45,916 nucleotides of DNA, taken from JAISGQ01 sp045534445 (GTDB lineage: Bacteria; Bacillota; Clostridia; Oscillospirales; Acutalibacteraceae). The number at the start of each line of letters is the position of its first letter. Positions within the stretch are counted from its first letter, which is position 1. Shown here piece by piece: positions 7,311 to 15,712 of this stretch. A program made the translations under genes and the position numbers. The notes under the pieces are model-generated. The model had not been told where the DNA came from and made no database searches. It saw only the letters and a list, made by a program, of their open reading frames with translations. The stretch covers positions 1 through 45,916 of the forward strand of contig JAZSJQ010000071.1 of the NCBI GenBank assembly GCA_045534445.1, read 5' to 3'.

Positions 7311-8351
7311 TTAATTGCCGAGGACATATGAAAGCAGAAGATTCACAGTATTCTTAATACCCTCCATGTGAGTGCGTTCCATGTTATGGCTGCCGTAAAC
7401 CGCCATGCCGAAGGCGGCGGCACGGATATTGTTGCCTGCTCGGACAGCCGCATTTGCATCGGTGCCGTAGCGGTAGAAGACCTCAACATGATAGTCACAG
7501 CCTGCTTTTTCGGCACAGTCTATCAGGCGGTTTGTAAGCTCATAGTCATAGGGTGCGGCGGCATCCTTTGCGCAGATGCTGACACCGTACTCGTCCGCCT
7601 CGTAATCAGGGCCTATAAGACCGATGTCAACCGCCACATATTCAGAGACATTCTCGGGGATATATGTGCCGCCGAAGCCTATCTCCTCACCATAAGGGAA
7701 TGCGAGGACAGTTCTGTATTTCGGCTTTAAGTTATTCTCATTGAGATATCTGAGCATCTCGAAACAGCAGGCAACAGAAGCCTTGTCATCGATAAAGCGT
7801 GATTTGATATAGCCGTTTTCGGTGTACTGAAGCCTCGGCTCGACAGATACGAAATCACCGTGGCGAATGCCCAGCTTTCTGACATCCTCATCGCTCTTTA
7901 TCTTCTCGTCAAGAATTATCATCATGGTTTTTTCGTCGCGCTCAAGGGTTCGTGCATCGTCGAAAACATGGACAGAATGGGACTGGCACACAAAAAGTCC
8001 CGTGTAGTCCTTGCCGCTTCGGGTGTGGACGGTTACGGTCTCTCCCTCCATGCCTGCGTAGTTGACCCCTCCAAGCTGGCGGACTCTTATCATACCGTCC
8101 TTGTCTATTCTGCGGACGACCATGCCGATGGTATCGGCATGAGCGCCGATAAGTACGGTCTTTGAATTGTCTTCTCCCTCAAGGGTGATATAGGCTGTAC
8201 TCTTGTTGTCGTAGGTCACGGTCTTGCCGAACATGGCGGCATATTTTTCAATTATCGGGTTGAGCCTTACATAGTAGCCTGTAGGGCTGGGAGTTTCCAG
8301 TATCTCACGGAAGCAGTCCATAAAGAATTTTTCGTTTATCTCATATTTCAT
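7311..8351 (-). CDS. M42 family metallopeptidase (glutamyl aminopeptidase/endoglucanase M type)
   Basis: A 346-residue cytoplasmic dinuclear-metal aminopeptidase that trims peptides, usually as a dodecameric tetrahedron. Metal and catalytic residues are visible in order: H-D in GAHADTIG, the central Asp in FIDDKASV, the Glu pair in YGEEIGFGG, the Asp in YVAVDIG, and the C-terminal histidine in SHNMERTH. Length is normal for the family. CAGGAGATGA lies 8 bp before ATG. It has its own promoter at 8384-8412 and stands alone, so it is probably a housekeeping peptide-utilisation enzyme. Some family members were misnamed cellulases; there is no sign of that activity here. Confidence 0.92.
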   Translation of the reverse strand: MKYEINEKFFMDCFREILETPSPTGYYVRLNPIIEKYAAMFGKTVTYDNKSTAYITLEGEDNSKTVLIGAHADTIGMVVRRIDKDGMIRVRQLGGVNYAGMEGETVTVHTRSGKDYTGLFVCQSHSVHVFDDARTLERDEKTMMIILDEKIKSDEDVRKLGIRHGDFVSVEPRLQYTENGYIKSRFIDDKASVACCFEMLRYLNENNLKPKYRTVLAFPYGEEIGFGGTYIPENVSEYVAVDIGLIGPDYEADEYGVSICAKDAAAPYDYELTNRLIDCAEKAGCDYHVEVFYRYGTDANAAVRAGNNIRAAAFGMAVYGSHNMERTHMEGIKNTVNLLLSYVLGN

Positions 8352-8383
8352 TATTTATCATCTCCTGAGTAATGTGCCTTCAG

Positions 8384-8412
8384 ATTTTATCACTTTCCGC
8401 GCATTAATTCAA
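8384..8412 (-). promoter_or_regulatory. Promoter of the M42 peptidase gene
   Basis: On the minus strand TTGAAT (8412-8407), a 17-bp spacer and TAAAAT (8389-8384). Confidence 0.7.
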
Positions 8413-8419
8413 GAGATGC

Positions 8420-8448
8420 GAAAAGGGACGGATTTCCCGTCCCTTTTC
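8420..8448 (-). terminator. Terminator downstream of the CPBP protease gene
   Basis: GAAAAGGGACGG (8420-8431) pairs with CCGTCCCTTTTC (8437-8448), a 12-bp stem with a 5-base loop. On the minus strand the stem lies 18 bp after the CPBP gene stop; its T run is part of the stem. Confidence 0.7.
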
Positions 8449-8465
8449 TTCTCAATATACTGTTT

Positions 8466-9455
8466 TCAAAGCTTCTCCAGCATGGTAATTGCTGAATAAA
8501 GATTCATTGCAATGAAGATCACTATGCCCGATGCGGTAAGCACCCAGCGCATTCTCGGCTTTTCGGTTCTGTTTTCTTTTATATATGCAGCGAGAGACTT
8601 TCTCTTTACGATGAGATATATAACGCCTGCTATAAAGAACGCACCCATGACAGCATAGAAGATTATAGTCTGTACAGTATCGCTGAGGCCCGACAGCGCT
8701 AAGTCCATGCCCTCCCCGAGGACGAGGTTGTTGATAATATGAAGCACGATGCTCCATACTATTGAATATCTCATGGCAACATAGCCAAGCACAAGACCTA
8801 CGAAGAATGCGAATATTGCCTGAGGAAGATTTGCGTGCATGATGCCGAAAAGCAGGGAGGATACAACTATAGCAAGGACTCTGCCGTGCTTTTCAAGGGC
8901 ACGCATTACAAAGCCTCTGTAAATAAGCTCTTCCACTATGGGACCTACTATTCCTGCATAGAGAACCATTGAAAATGTAGCGCAGTCGAGAGTCGCTGTT
9001 TCCATTGAGGCTTCTGCGGTGTAGCCTATTGCGTTGAGTCCCGTTTCCATCAGTATATATGCGCCCTGGAATACAAGCTGGAAGCCTAAGAACACGCAGG
9101 CAAGACCTGCGAACTTGCCGAATGTGATGGATTCGCCTTTTTTGAATATCTCCTTGTGGGTGCCTCTTTTTCTGAACATGAGGAACAGTATAAGAAGACC
9201 TATCAGCACAGCTGCTATCAACGACCAGCCCGATTGCTCGATGCGTGTCACGAACTCTTCGATGACCTTTTCCCCTGCATCGGAATCGGAAAGGATCAGC
9301 TCTGCGTTTTGTATTGTGGCGGCTAACAGCTCCACTGTCATCCATACCACGACTACTACGAAGTTTATTATCGCATAAACCACCAGCGAATAACCGACCT
9401 TGTTTGCGTCCTTTTTAACCGATTTGCGAAGTGCCTTTCTTTCTGCTTTATCCAT
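8466..9455 (-). CDS. CPBP family intramembrane metalloprotease (CAAX/Abi type)
   Basis: A 329-residue membrane protein with about eight hydrophobic helices. The CPBP motifs are present: EELIYRGF near residue 171 (EExxxR), the second histidine motif FGIMHAN (FxxxH), and HIINN near the end of the core. Family members are intramembrane endopeptidases linked to prenyl-protein processing, bacteriocin self-immunity or peptide maturation. RBS GGAGGG precedes ATG by 6 bp. It lies 79 bp downstream of an AgrC/AgrA-like two-component pair on the same strand, an arrangement seen in peptide-signalling loci, although no signal-peptide gene was found nearby. Confidence 0.9.
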   Translation of the reverse strand: MDKAERKALRKSVKKDANKVGYSLVVYAIINFVVVVVWMTVELLAATIQNAELILSDSDAGEKVIEEFVTRIEQSGWSLIAAVLIGLLILFLMFRKRGTHKEIFKKGESITFGKFAGLACVFLGFQLVFQGAYILMETGLNAIGYTAEASMETATLDCATFSMVLYAGIVGPIVEELIYRGFVMRALEKHGRVLAIVVSSLLFGIMHANLPQAIFAFFVGLVLGYVAMRYSIVWSIVLHIINNLVLGEGMDLALSGLSDTVQTIIFYAVMGAFFIAGVIYLIVKRKSLAAYIKENRTEKPRMRWVLTASGIVIFIAMNLYSAITMLEKL

Positions 9456-9534
9456 GTTTTTCCCTCCGTTTTGTTTGTGGCTTTACAATAGCACAGGAAA
9501 AACACTTTGTGTAAATTTTGTCGCCAGTTGCATT

Positions 9535-10902
9535 TTATCTGTCGTGAGTTGTATTTAAGTCACTGTTCTTATTAATGATTATCTCAAGCACAAAAGCACC
9601 TTCTCGGCTCTCTGCCTTTACAACACCGCCGTATTTTTCCGCAGTGCGTCTTATACTGTAGGTGCCCATGCCGTGACCCTTGCTCTGTACCTTTGTGGTA
9701 TAGCCTCCGCTTTCTGCAAAAAGCTTGCTTACATCGACCTTTTCTGCGGCAGAGTTTTCAATACACACATATCTGAACTGCTCCGAGGATTTGAGAGCCA
9801 TCTTTATATATCTTTTTCCCTCAGGCATTTTCAGACAGCTTTCTATTGCATTGTCAAGGGCATTTGCAAACACATTGCATACATCTATTGCCGCAAAGCC
9901 CAGACCGCCGGGGATTACTCCGTCAAAGACAAATTCAATGCCTTCACGCTTCATAACAGATGCCTTTGATGACACTATACAGTCGAGTATCTCGTCACCG
10001 CTGACATATTCGGGGGACAGTGCCCGCACCTCGCAGAGAAGCTCCGTCACATACTCCCCTGCCTCCTTTTCCTTTCCCGATGCGAGCAGGTCGCTTATGC
10101 ACTGCAGGTTGTTCTTTATATCGTGACGAAAGCGCGCAGTCTCCTCCTGCGCCGCTCGGTACTGTCTGAAATGTTCAAGCTGAGACTGCATATAGCTTTC
10201 GTGCAGCTCGTTCGCCTGTCTGTAGTGAGCGCTTATCCTTCCGTGGAACAGCACAAGAGGAAATGCTGTCATCGCTCCGAGACACACCATCGCAAATATC
10301 ACCAGTACTCCGCCTGTAAGTTCCGGCTCTTCCTTTGGAATTGTAGCCAATACAAACATACAGAAGGTAAATATGCTGTACAGCACCACTGCGATATTTT
10401 CTTTTTTTCCGCATCGGACGAATATATCCTTATCAATAAGCTTTATTTTTATATAGTGAAACGCAAAGGCGAAAACCAAAAGGCATATGAGATTTGTGGC
10501 AAGCTCCTCTTTCTGTGACAGGTTTTCGGAATTCACATTGAAGCCCGGCATTAAATACACAAATCCGAACAGCGACACGGTTGAAACTGTCATTGTGGAA
10601 ACAGAGTATGTAAGTATCACCTTGAATGCTCTGCTTATGACCTTTCCTTTACATCCGAGGATCGGTATTGCAATGTACATCACCAGCATAAAAAGCCCTG
10701 TCAGTATGAAATCGTCGGGGATAAATATTGACATCAGAGCCTCTGCAAGAACATATACTCCCAGGATCGCCGCCTTTTTTCTGCTCCATCTTATGCCGTT
10801 GTCATAGAAGCTCTGGAGGAACACCGTTGCCGCCGCCGCATTATAAAAAGAAACAGCCGCACCTATTGCAGTTCTTATTATCAGCCATGCTGTCGCTGTC
10901 AT
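9535..10902 (-). CDS. GHKL-type sensor histidine kinase (AgrC/ComD-like)
   Basis: A 455-residue membrane sensor. The first ~220 residues contain about six or seven transmembrane helices; then a dimerisation helix with the phospho-accepting histidine in RFRHDIKNNL (near residue 260) and a C-terminal GHKL ATPase domain with NALDNAIE (N box) and KGHGMGTYSI (G box). This layout is that of HPK10 kinases that detect extracellular peptides. ATG overlaps the TGA of the LytTR regulator gene (ATGA), so the two are translationally coupled. The ligand is not identifiable. Confidence 0.9.
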   Translation of the reverse strand: MTATAWLIIRTAIGAAVSFYNAAAATVFLQSFYDNGIRWSRKKAAILGVYVLAEALMSIFIPDDFILTGLFMLVMYIAIPILGCKGKVISRAFKVILTYSVSTMTVSTVSLFGFVYLMPGFNVNSENLSQKEELATNLICLLVFAFAFHYIKIKLIDKDIFVRCGKKENIAVVLYSIFTFCMFVLATIPKEEPELTGGVLVIFAMVCLGAMTAFPLVLFHGRISAHYRQANELHESYMQSQLEHFRQYRAAQEETARFRHDIKNNLQCISDLLASGKEKEAGEYVTELLCEVRALSPEYVSGDEILDCIVSSKASVMKREGIEFVFDGVIPGGLGFAAIDVCNVFANALDNAIESCLKMPEGKRYIKMALKSSEQFRYVCIENSAAEKVDVSKLFAESGGYTTKVQSKGHGMGTYSIRRTAEKYGGVVKAESREGAFVLEIIINKNSDLNTTHDR

Positions 10903-11600
10903 ATTGCCGCCTCCCTTATGTGCGAGAACAGAGCTTCACGAAGTTCCTTTTCCTTCGAGCGGCTGACGGGCAGGGTCACATCCCCTTCAAGGGTCACCTC
11001 TCCCTTGCCTACGCTCTTAATCTTTCCCAGAGACACAAGATACCCTCTGTGTATGCGGAAAAAGTCCTCCTGAGAAAGCTCATTTTCGTAATCTCCAATA
11101 TTGTAGCGGACGGAATATTCTCTGCCTGCCGTATGTATCAGCACATTCTGATTCTGCGCTTCAAAAAATATAATGTCGCTGAGCTTTATACGCTCTTCGC
11201 CCATATCTGTTTTTACCCAGAGGGTGCGCCCCTCCTGCTGTTTTCTGCTTACATATTCTATTACCTCACGAAGCTTATCCTCATTGACAGGCTTTGTCAG
11301 GTAGCGCAGAGCATTGACCTCGTACCCCTCAAGTGCGTATTCAATATGACCCGTCAAAAACACAATGGGCACATCGGCACTTTGCTCTCTTATCTTCCTC
11401 GCCAGCGTTATCCCGTCCATACGGGGCATTTCTATATCGAGAAAAACAATATCATAGGAAATCTCGGAAAAACGCCTGAGAAGCTCGCCGCCCTCCTCAA
11501 AACGGTCGGTTATCACATCAAGGCTTCTGCAAACGCGATCAACCGCCTCGGCAAGCTGCCTGCGGCACTGTTCTTCATCATCGCAAATCGCTATACGCAA
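10899..11600 (-). CDS. LytTR family response regulator (AgrA-like)
   Basis: A 233-residue cytoplasmic regulator. The receiver domain shows ICDDEEQC at the start, the phospho-accepting Asp in VFLDIEMPRMDG near residue 55, VFLTGH, and the conserved Lys in YLTKPV. A LytTR DNA-binding domain follows from about residue 128 (IIFFEAQNQNVLIH, FFRIHRGYLVS). The start is an unusual TTG at 11600, chosen because AAGGTGG stands upstream and the receiver begins there (MRIAICDDE). It is 23 bp downstream of the LysR gene and overlaps the kinase gene, so all three are likely one operon. Confidence 0.9.
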   Translation of the reverse strand: MRIAICDDEEQCRRQLAEAVDRVCRSLDVITDRFEEGGELLRRFSEISYDIVFLDIEMPRMDGITLARKIREQSADVPIVFLTGHIEYALEGYEVNALRYLTKPVNEDKLREVIEYVSRKQQEGRTLWVKTDMGEERIKLSDIIFFEAQNQNVLIHTAGREYSVRYNIGDYENELSQEDFFRIHRGYLVSLGKIKSVGKGEVTLEGDVTLPVSRSKEKELREALFSHIREAAI

Positions 11601-11623
11601 AGTAATACCACCTTTATATATAA

Positions 11624-12508
11624 CTATACGTTGTAATTATTTCTGACCCACTCCTGTACAAAGCGCGCAAAATTCTGAGCCGCAGGGCTTTTTGCCCCTG
11701 CTGAAGAAAAGGCGAGACCGATGGTTCTCTTTTTGCCGCCCTCTATCTTTGCGGTGCATATCCCGTCGGAGTGACCCTCCAGCAGAAGGGCAGGCATTAT
11801 GCTGATGCCAAGCCCCTGCTCTACCATGGCGATTATTGCGTAATCGTCCTTGGCAGTGAATTTCACATCTACTCTGACCCCTGAATCCTCCAGCACGCTT
11901 CGGGCGTCCTGTGCGCTGTTTTCAAGGAGGCTGATAAACGGCTCACCCTCAATATCCGAAGGAGATATCACCTCACGCCCCGCAAGGCGGTGCTCTCTTG
12001 GCAGTACTGCCAGAATATCGTCCTCCGTAAGGGGAATGTATTCACTGTTCGGAAGCTTTGTCTTCTTTGTCACAAAGGCGATGTCTATGCTTCCCTCCGA
12101 CAGCCATTGGGCAATATCGTGGTAGTCTCCGTTCAGCATACGGAATTCAATGTTCGGGTGGGAAGTCTTATATTCCTTTATCATGGCAGGCAGCCAGTGA
12201 ACGGCAACACTTGTGAAAGCGCCGATGCATATGCTCCCCGACTCCGAGCCGCGAAGGGTATTGACCGCATCTTCAAAGCCGCTGATAGCCTCAACTATGC
12301 GCTCTATCGACGGCATGAGCCGCTCGCCCTCAGCGGTAAGCTTCACCCCTGCCCTGCTTCTTTTTATGAGTCTGAGTCCCGTTTCGCTTTCAAGGGCGTT
12401 TATGGCATGGCTGACGGCTGACTGTGTATAGCCAAGCTGCTGTGCCGCCTTTGTGAGACTTCCAAGCTCGATTACTTTCATAAAAATTTTATATTTTGAT
12501 ACTGACAT
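11624..12508 (-). CDS. LysR family transcriptional regulator
   Basis: A 294-residue regulator. The N-terminal winged helix (SLTKAAQQLGYTQSAVSHAINALE) is typical of LysR proteins, followed by a substrate-binding domain of two periplasmic-binding-like halves (GSICIGAFTSVAVHWLP, LAVLPREHRLAG). Start 12508 is chosen because AGAGG lies upstream; the in-frame extension to 12562 would overlap the promoter. The gene is divergent from the PutP-like symporter, the usual arrangement for a LysR regulator and its target. It is also head-to-tail with the LytTR/kinase pair, an unusual operon partner. Confidence 0.9.
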   Translation of the reverse strand: MSVSKYKIFMKVIELGSLTKAAQQLGYTQSAVSHAINALESETGLRLIKRSRAGVKLTAEGERLMPSIERIVEAISGFEDAVNTLRGSESGSICIGAFTSVAVHWLPAMIKEYKTSHPNIEFRMLNGDYHDIAQWLSEGSIDIAFVTKKTKLPNSEYIPLTEDDILAVLPREHRLAGREVISPSDIEGEPFISLLENSAQDARSVLEDSGVRVDVKFTAKDDYAIIAMVEQGLGISIMPALLLEGHSDGICTAKIEGGKKRTIGLAFSSAGAKSPAAQNFARFVQEWVRNNYNV

Positions 12509-12520
12509 TGTAAAAACCTC

Positions 12521-12580
12521 TTGCAATTTGCTTTGGGCTACATTATAATGTGTTCCATACATGAAATCAAGTAATGATTT
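12521..12580. promoter_or_regulatory. Divergent promoters sharing one palindromic -10 box, with adjoining dyad
   Basis: CATTATAATG (12541-12550) is a perfect palindrome that reads TATAAT on both strands. On the plus strand TTGCAA (12521-12526) lies 17 bp upstream of TATAAT (12544-12549) and serves the symporter. On the minus strand TTGATT (12570-12565) lies 17 bp upstream of TATAAT (12547-12542) and serves the LysR gene. The dyad AAATCA-N5-TGATTT (12564-12580) overlaps the lysR -35 and is a good candidate for the LysR binding site. Confidence 0.75.
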
Positions 12581-12647
12581 ATATTAATTTTTTTCATGTT
12601 TAAAAAATCAGACACATAAGTGTCGGGAAACGGAAGTGAAGCAAACT

Positions 12648-14552
12648 ATGTTCAACGCAGAATTGATCGTCTTTTGTGTGTACCTCGTATTCATGCTCGG
12701 CATAGGCGTATTCTTCTTCGTCCGCTCGAGAAGCGGCGGCGAAAAGGGATATTTCCTCGGCGGCCGTAAGATGGGTCCCTGGGTATCCGCACTCTCCGCA
12801 GGCGCATCTGACATGAGCGCATGGGTTCTCATGGGTCTGCCTGCATCAATCTACGCAGCAGGTATCGGTCAGACCTGGATCGCAATCGGTCTTGCAATCG
12901 GCTACACCCTCAGCTGGCTTATTGAAGCTCCCCGTCTGCGCCGTTACTCCATCGCCGCAAACGACTCCATCACCATCCCCCAGTACCTGACCAACAGATT
13001 CCTTTCAAAGAATCGCGCTCTTCAGGTAATAAGCGCTGTTATCTTCCTTGTTGCATATACAATTTATGCAGCATCCAGCATCAAGGCCTGCGGTACTCTC
13101 TTCAATACCGTTCTCGGCATTGACGCTACCCTTGCAATGTATGTGGCTGCACTCATAATCATCTGCTACACCTTCCTCGGCGGCTTCTCTGCTGTCTGCT
13201 GGACTGACTTCTTCCAGGGTCTGCTTATGCTGGGCGCACTTCTTATCGCTCCCATCTTCGCTCTTTCCCTGATTTCTTCCGGCGAGGGCGCAGCTACCAT
13301 GGAGCAGCTCCCCGATGGCTACTGGAACCTCTTTACCGATTGGAAGGACGTTCTTTCCGGTCTCGGCTGGGGTCTCGGCTACTTCGGTATGCCCCACATA
13401 ATCATCAGATTTATGTCCCTGCGTTCCGATAAGGATCTTAAGAAGAGCGCAAAGATCGGTATCACATGGACTCTCCTTATCCTCATCTTCTCCGTTGCCG
13501 CAGGTGTCATCGGTCACCTCTTCCTCGGCGAGATCGCAGACAGCTCCACCGTATTCATTCAGATGGTAAGAAAAATCTTCCCTGCTGTCGTCAGTGGTCT
13601 GCTCCTTTCCGCAATTCTTGCAGCAGCAATGAGTACTGCGGATTCCCAGCTCCTTGCTTCCGCATCTGCTTTCTCCAGCGATGTCTATAAGCCCATCATC
13701 CGCCGCAACAAGGCTTCCGACAAGGAAATGATGTGGGCAGGCAGATTTGTCGTTCTTGTCATCGCTGTTATCGCTGTTATCATCGCATCTGACCCCAACT
13801 CCGGCACTATCATGGGTCTTGTTGAAAATGCATGGGGCGTATTCGGCGCCGCCTTCGGTCCCGTTATCATGCTCTCCCTTTTCTGGCGCAGATTCAACTT
13901 TGCAGGCGCAGTTGCAGGTATTCTGACAGGTGCAACTGTTGATATCCTCTGGCTTGCATTCATCAACAAGGGTTCCTTTGAGCTTATCCCCGGAACCAAG
14001 GGTCTCTATGAGATCATCCCCGGATTCCTTGCAGGTCTTATCATGGCTGTTCTCTTCACTCTCATCACTAAGAAGCCCTCCGACGAGGTCACCGCTGTAT
14101 TTGACAAGGTTGCTTCCGGCGAGGAGATCGAGGTTGTCGAGGCTGCTGAAGAGGCTGTTGCTGAAGAGGCTGTTGCCGAAGAAGCTGTTGCTGAAGAGGC
14201 TCCTGCCGAAGAGGCTGTTGCCGAAGAAGCTGTTGCTGAAGAGGCTGTTGCCGAAGAGGCTGTTGCTGAAGAGGCTGTTGCTGAAGAGGCTGCTGAAGAG
14301 GCTGTTGCTGAAGAGGCTGGTGAAGAAGCTGTTGCTGAAGAGGCTGCTGCTGAAGAAGCTGTTGCTGAAGAAGCTGCTGCCGAAGAGGCTGTTGCTGAAG
14401 AAGCTGTTGCTGAAGAGGCTGTTGCTGAAGAAGTTGTAGTCGAAGAAGCTGCTGCTGAAGAGGCTGCTGCTGAAGAAGCTGTTGCTGAAGAGGCTGCTGC
14501 CGAAGAGGCTGTTGCTGAAGAGGCTGCTTCCGAAGAAAAGGTCAGCGAATAA
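12648..14552 (+). CDS. Sodium/proline-type symporter (SSS family) with long AVAEE-repeat tail
   Basis: About 490 N-terminal residues form a typical SSSF transporter with ~13 transmembrane helices. Family motifs include YFLGGRKMGPWVSALSAGAS, GMPHIIIRFMS, and SAILAAAMSTADSQLLASAS, closest to PutP, which imports L-proline with Na+. The last ~145 residues are an acidic repeat made mostly of AVAEE units, absent from standard PutP (~500 residues). Start: ATG at 12648 has GGAAG 11 bp upstream; a GTG at 12636 is possible. The divergent LysR gene is the likely regulator. Substrate is inferred from family only. Confidence 0.9.
   Translation: MFNAELIVFCVYLVFMLGIGVFFFVRSRSGGEKGYFLGGRKMGPWVSALSAGASDMSAWVLMGLPASIYAAGIGQTWIAIGLAIGYTLSWLIEAPRLRRYSIAANDSITIPQYLTNRFLSKNRALQVISAVIFLVAYTIYAASSIKACGTLFNTVLGIDATLAMYVAALIIICYTFLGGFSAVCWTDFFQGLLMLGALLIAPIFALSLISSGEGAATMEQLPDGYWNLFTDWKDVLSGLGWGLGYFGMPHIIIRFMSLRSDKDLKKSAKIGITWTLLILIFSVAAGVIGHLFLGEIADSSTVFIQMVRKIFPAVVSGLLLSAILAAAMSTADSQLLASASAFSSDVYKPIIRRNKASDKEMMWAGRFVVLVIAVIAVIIASDPNSGTIMGLVENAWGVFGAAFGPVIMLSLFWRRFNFAGAVAGILTGATVDILWLAFINKGSFELIPGTKGLYEIIPGFLAGLIMAVLFTLITKKPSDEVTAVFDKVASGEEIEVVEAAEEAVAEEAVAEEAVAEEAPAEEAVAEEAVAEEAVAEEAVAEEAVAEEAAEEAVAEEAGEEAVAEEAAAEEAVAEEAAAEEAVAEEAVAEEAVAEEVVVEEAAAEEAAAEEAVAEEAAAEEAVAEEAASEEKVSE
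14154..14537 (+). repeat. 15-bp tandem coding repeat (AVAEE units)
   Basis: About 26 units, mostly five codons close to GCTGTTGCTGAAGAG, with substitutions (APAEE, AAAEE, VVVEE) and two four-residue units. The pattern fits slippage-driven expansion inside the symporter gene. The antisense strand is open across the tract because of its composition, not because it codes. Confidence 0.85.
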
Positions 14553-14572
14553 TACATATTCCTATAATACCA

Positions 14573-14607
14573 AACCCTCCTGTACTGCATCGCAGTACAG
14601 GAGGGTT
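14573..14607. terminator. Bidirectional terminator between the symporter and lipoprotein genes
   Basis: A 16-bp perfect stem: AACCCTCCTGTACTGC (14573-14588), loop ATC, GCAGTACAGGAGGGTT (14592-14607). It separates convergent genes; the T tract is short on both sides. Confidence 0.8.
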
Positions 14608-14623
14608 CTTATATATCAGATCA

Positions 14624-15700
14624 TCACCAATTAATTACCTGACCTATGGAATTCATATAGTCCTTGTATTCCTGATACTTATTTCTGAATTCTGTCTCGT
14701 TCCACTTTACAAAGCGTTCGAATACGTCCTCGCTTGTCTGAGAAATAATGATCTCTGCAAGCTGATCGGTATCCTCTTTTATGCTTTCTTCCTCGAAATA
14801 GTAATCATAGGAGGCATCGTACTTCTGAACCTCGGCTTCCTTCGCTATCTTCATGAATATACCCTCGCCGTAGGTGTCCTCGAGGAACATTACGAATCTG
14901 AAGCCGTAGTGGTAGTTGTCATTCTTGGTGGGGAATTTTGAATTGAAGCCTTCCCTGCCCTGAGTGATGGGAGTCTGGTCATAATCATAGGGGTCAAAAT
15001 ACTGGATATGAGTCCACGAAGGCAGCTTATGATACTTGAGGGCAAGATGGGAGAAGTATTCGGCATAGCCCTCATTCATGGCACTGCTGAGATCAGCGGC
15101 GTTTCTCAGATGGATAACGTGTGCCAGCTCGTGGTAAATGGTCTGATAGCCCGAAAACTCGAAGTCATAATCAGAGGCATCAAGCACAGCACCGTTTTCA
15201 TAAGCGCAGGCATATACAGCGCCTTCGGGGTCATATGCAATGATAACATTGATCTTCTCTGCGCCCACGTTGATATTTGAAAAATCTCCTGTAAGATATT
15301 CGCCGCGGAACTCGAGATAATCGTTATATTTGCTGTTGTGCTTAAAGTTAAGACCTGTTGTCCCCTCAAGACCTTCCATTGCATATTCGGTAATTTCCAG
15401 CATATCGCCTCTGACGGTCAGACCCTTTGCGAAATAGAGCACAACATCCTCGCCCTCGGTATAGCAGTCCTCCTCGGCAACAAAGGTATCTTCTGCATTG
15501 CCGCTGAGGGTTATTTTTTTCATTCCGACTTCCTGAGTATTGTCAGGTTCTTCGGTGTCGTTTTCGGTAACGGTATCGGTTTCGGAAGCAACCGGTGTGT
15601 CAACGGTATTGTCGGTATTATTCTTATCTTCTCCGCAGGCTGCAAGCACCATGCACATGGCAGCCAGCACGAGAACAAACGCAATTATTCTCTTTTTCAT
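14624..15700 (-). CDS. Secreted lipoprotein with HExxH metalloprotease motif
   Basis: A 358-residue protein with a lipoprotein signal peptide (MKKRIIAFVLVLAAMCMVLAAC region, lipobox LAAC) and a Ser/Thr/Asp/Glu-rich linker, so it is anchored on the outer face of the membrane. A gluzincin-like zinc site is seen as YHELAHVIH near residue 190, followed by NEGYAEYFSH about 20 residues on, which could provide the third ligand. No specific family was recognised. RBS AAGGAGAT precedes ATG, in the 12-bp gap after the BlaR1/LRR gene, so it is the last gene of a BlaI-BlaR operon. It may be the regulated effector of that system. Confidence 0.8.
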   Translation of the reverse strand: MKKRIIAFVLVLAAMCMVLAACGEDKNNTDNTVDTPVASETDTVTENDTEEPDNTQEVGMKKITLSGNAEDTFVAEEDCYTEGEDVVLYFAKGLTVRGDMLEITEYAMEGLEGTTGLNFKHNSKYNDYLEFRGEYLTGDFSNINVGAEKINVIIAYDPEGAVYACAYENGAVLDASDYDFEFSGYQTIYHELAHVIHLRNAADLSSAMNEGYAEYFSHLALKYHKLPSWTHIQYFDPYDYDQTPITQGREGFNSKFPTKNDNYHYGFRFVMFLEDTYGEGIFMKIAKEAEVQKYDASYDYYFEEESIKEDTDQLAEIIISQTSEDVFERFVKWNETEFRNKYQEYKDYMNSIGQVINW

Positions 15701-15712
15701 ATTATTATCTCC

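Noticed and set aside
12636..12647. GTG start for the symporter four codons upstream
   Set aside because: ATG at 12648 has a better placed GGAAG, though the GTG cannot be excluded.
13930..14439. Plus-strand frame of Leu/Lys/Arg repeats
   Set aside because: Shifted-frame reading of the same 15-bp coding repeat; not a gene.
14006..14590. Long minus-strand open frame of Ala/Thr/Ser repeats
   Set aside because: It is the antisense shadow of the AVAEE repeat in the symporter gene; no RBS, and composition alone keeps it open.
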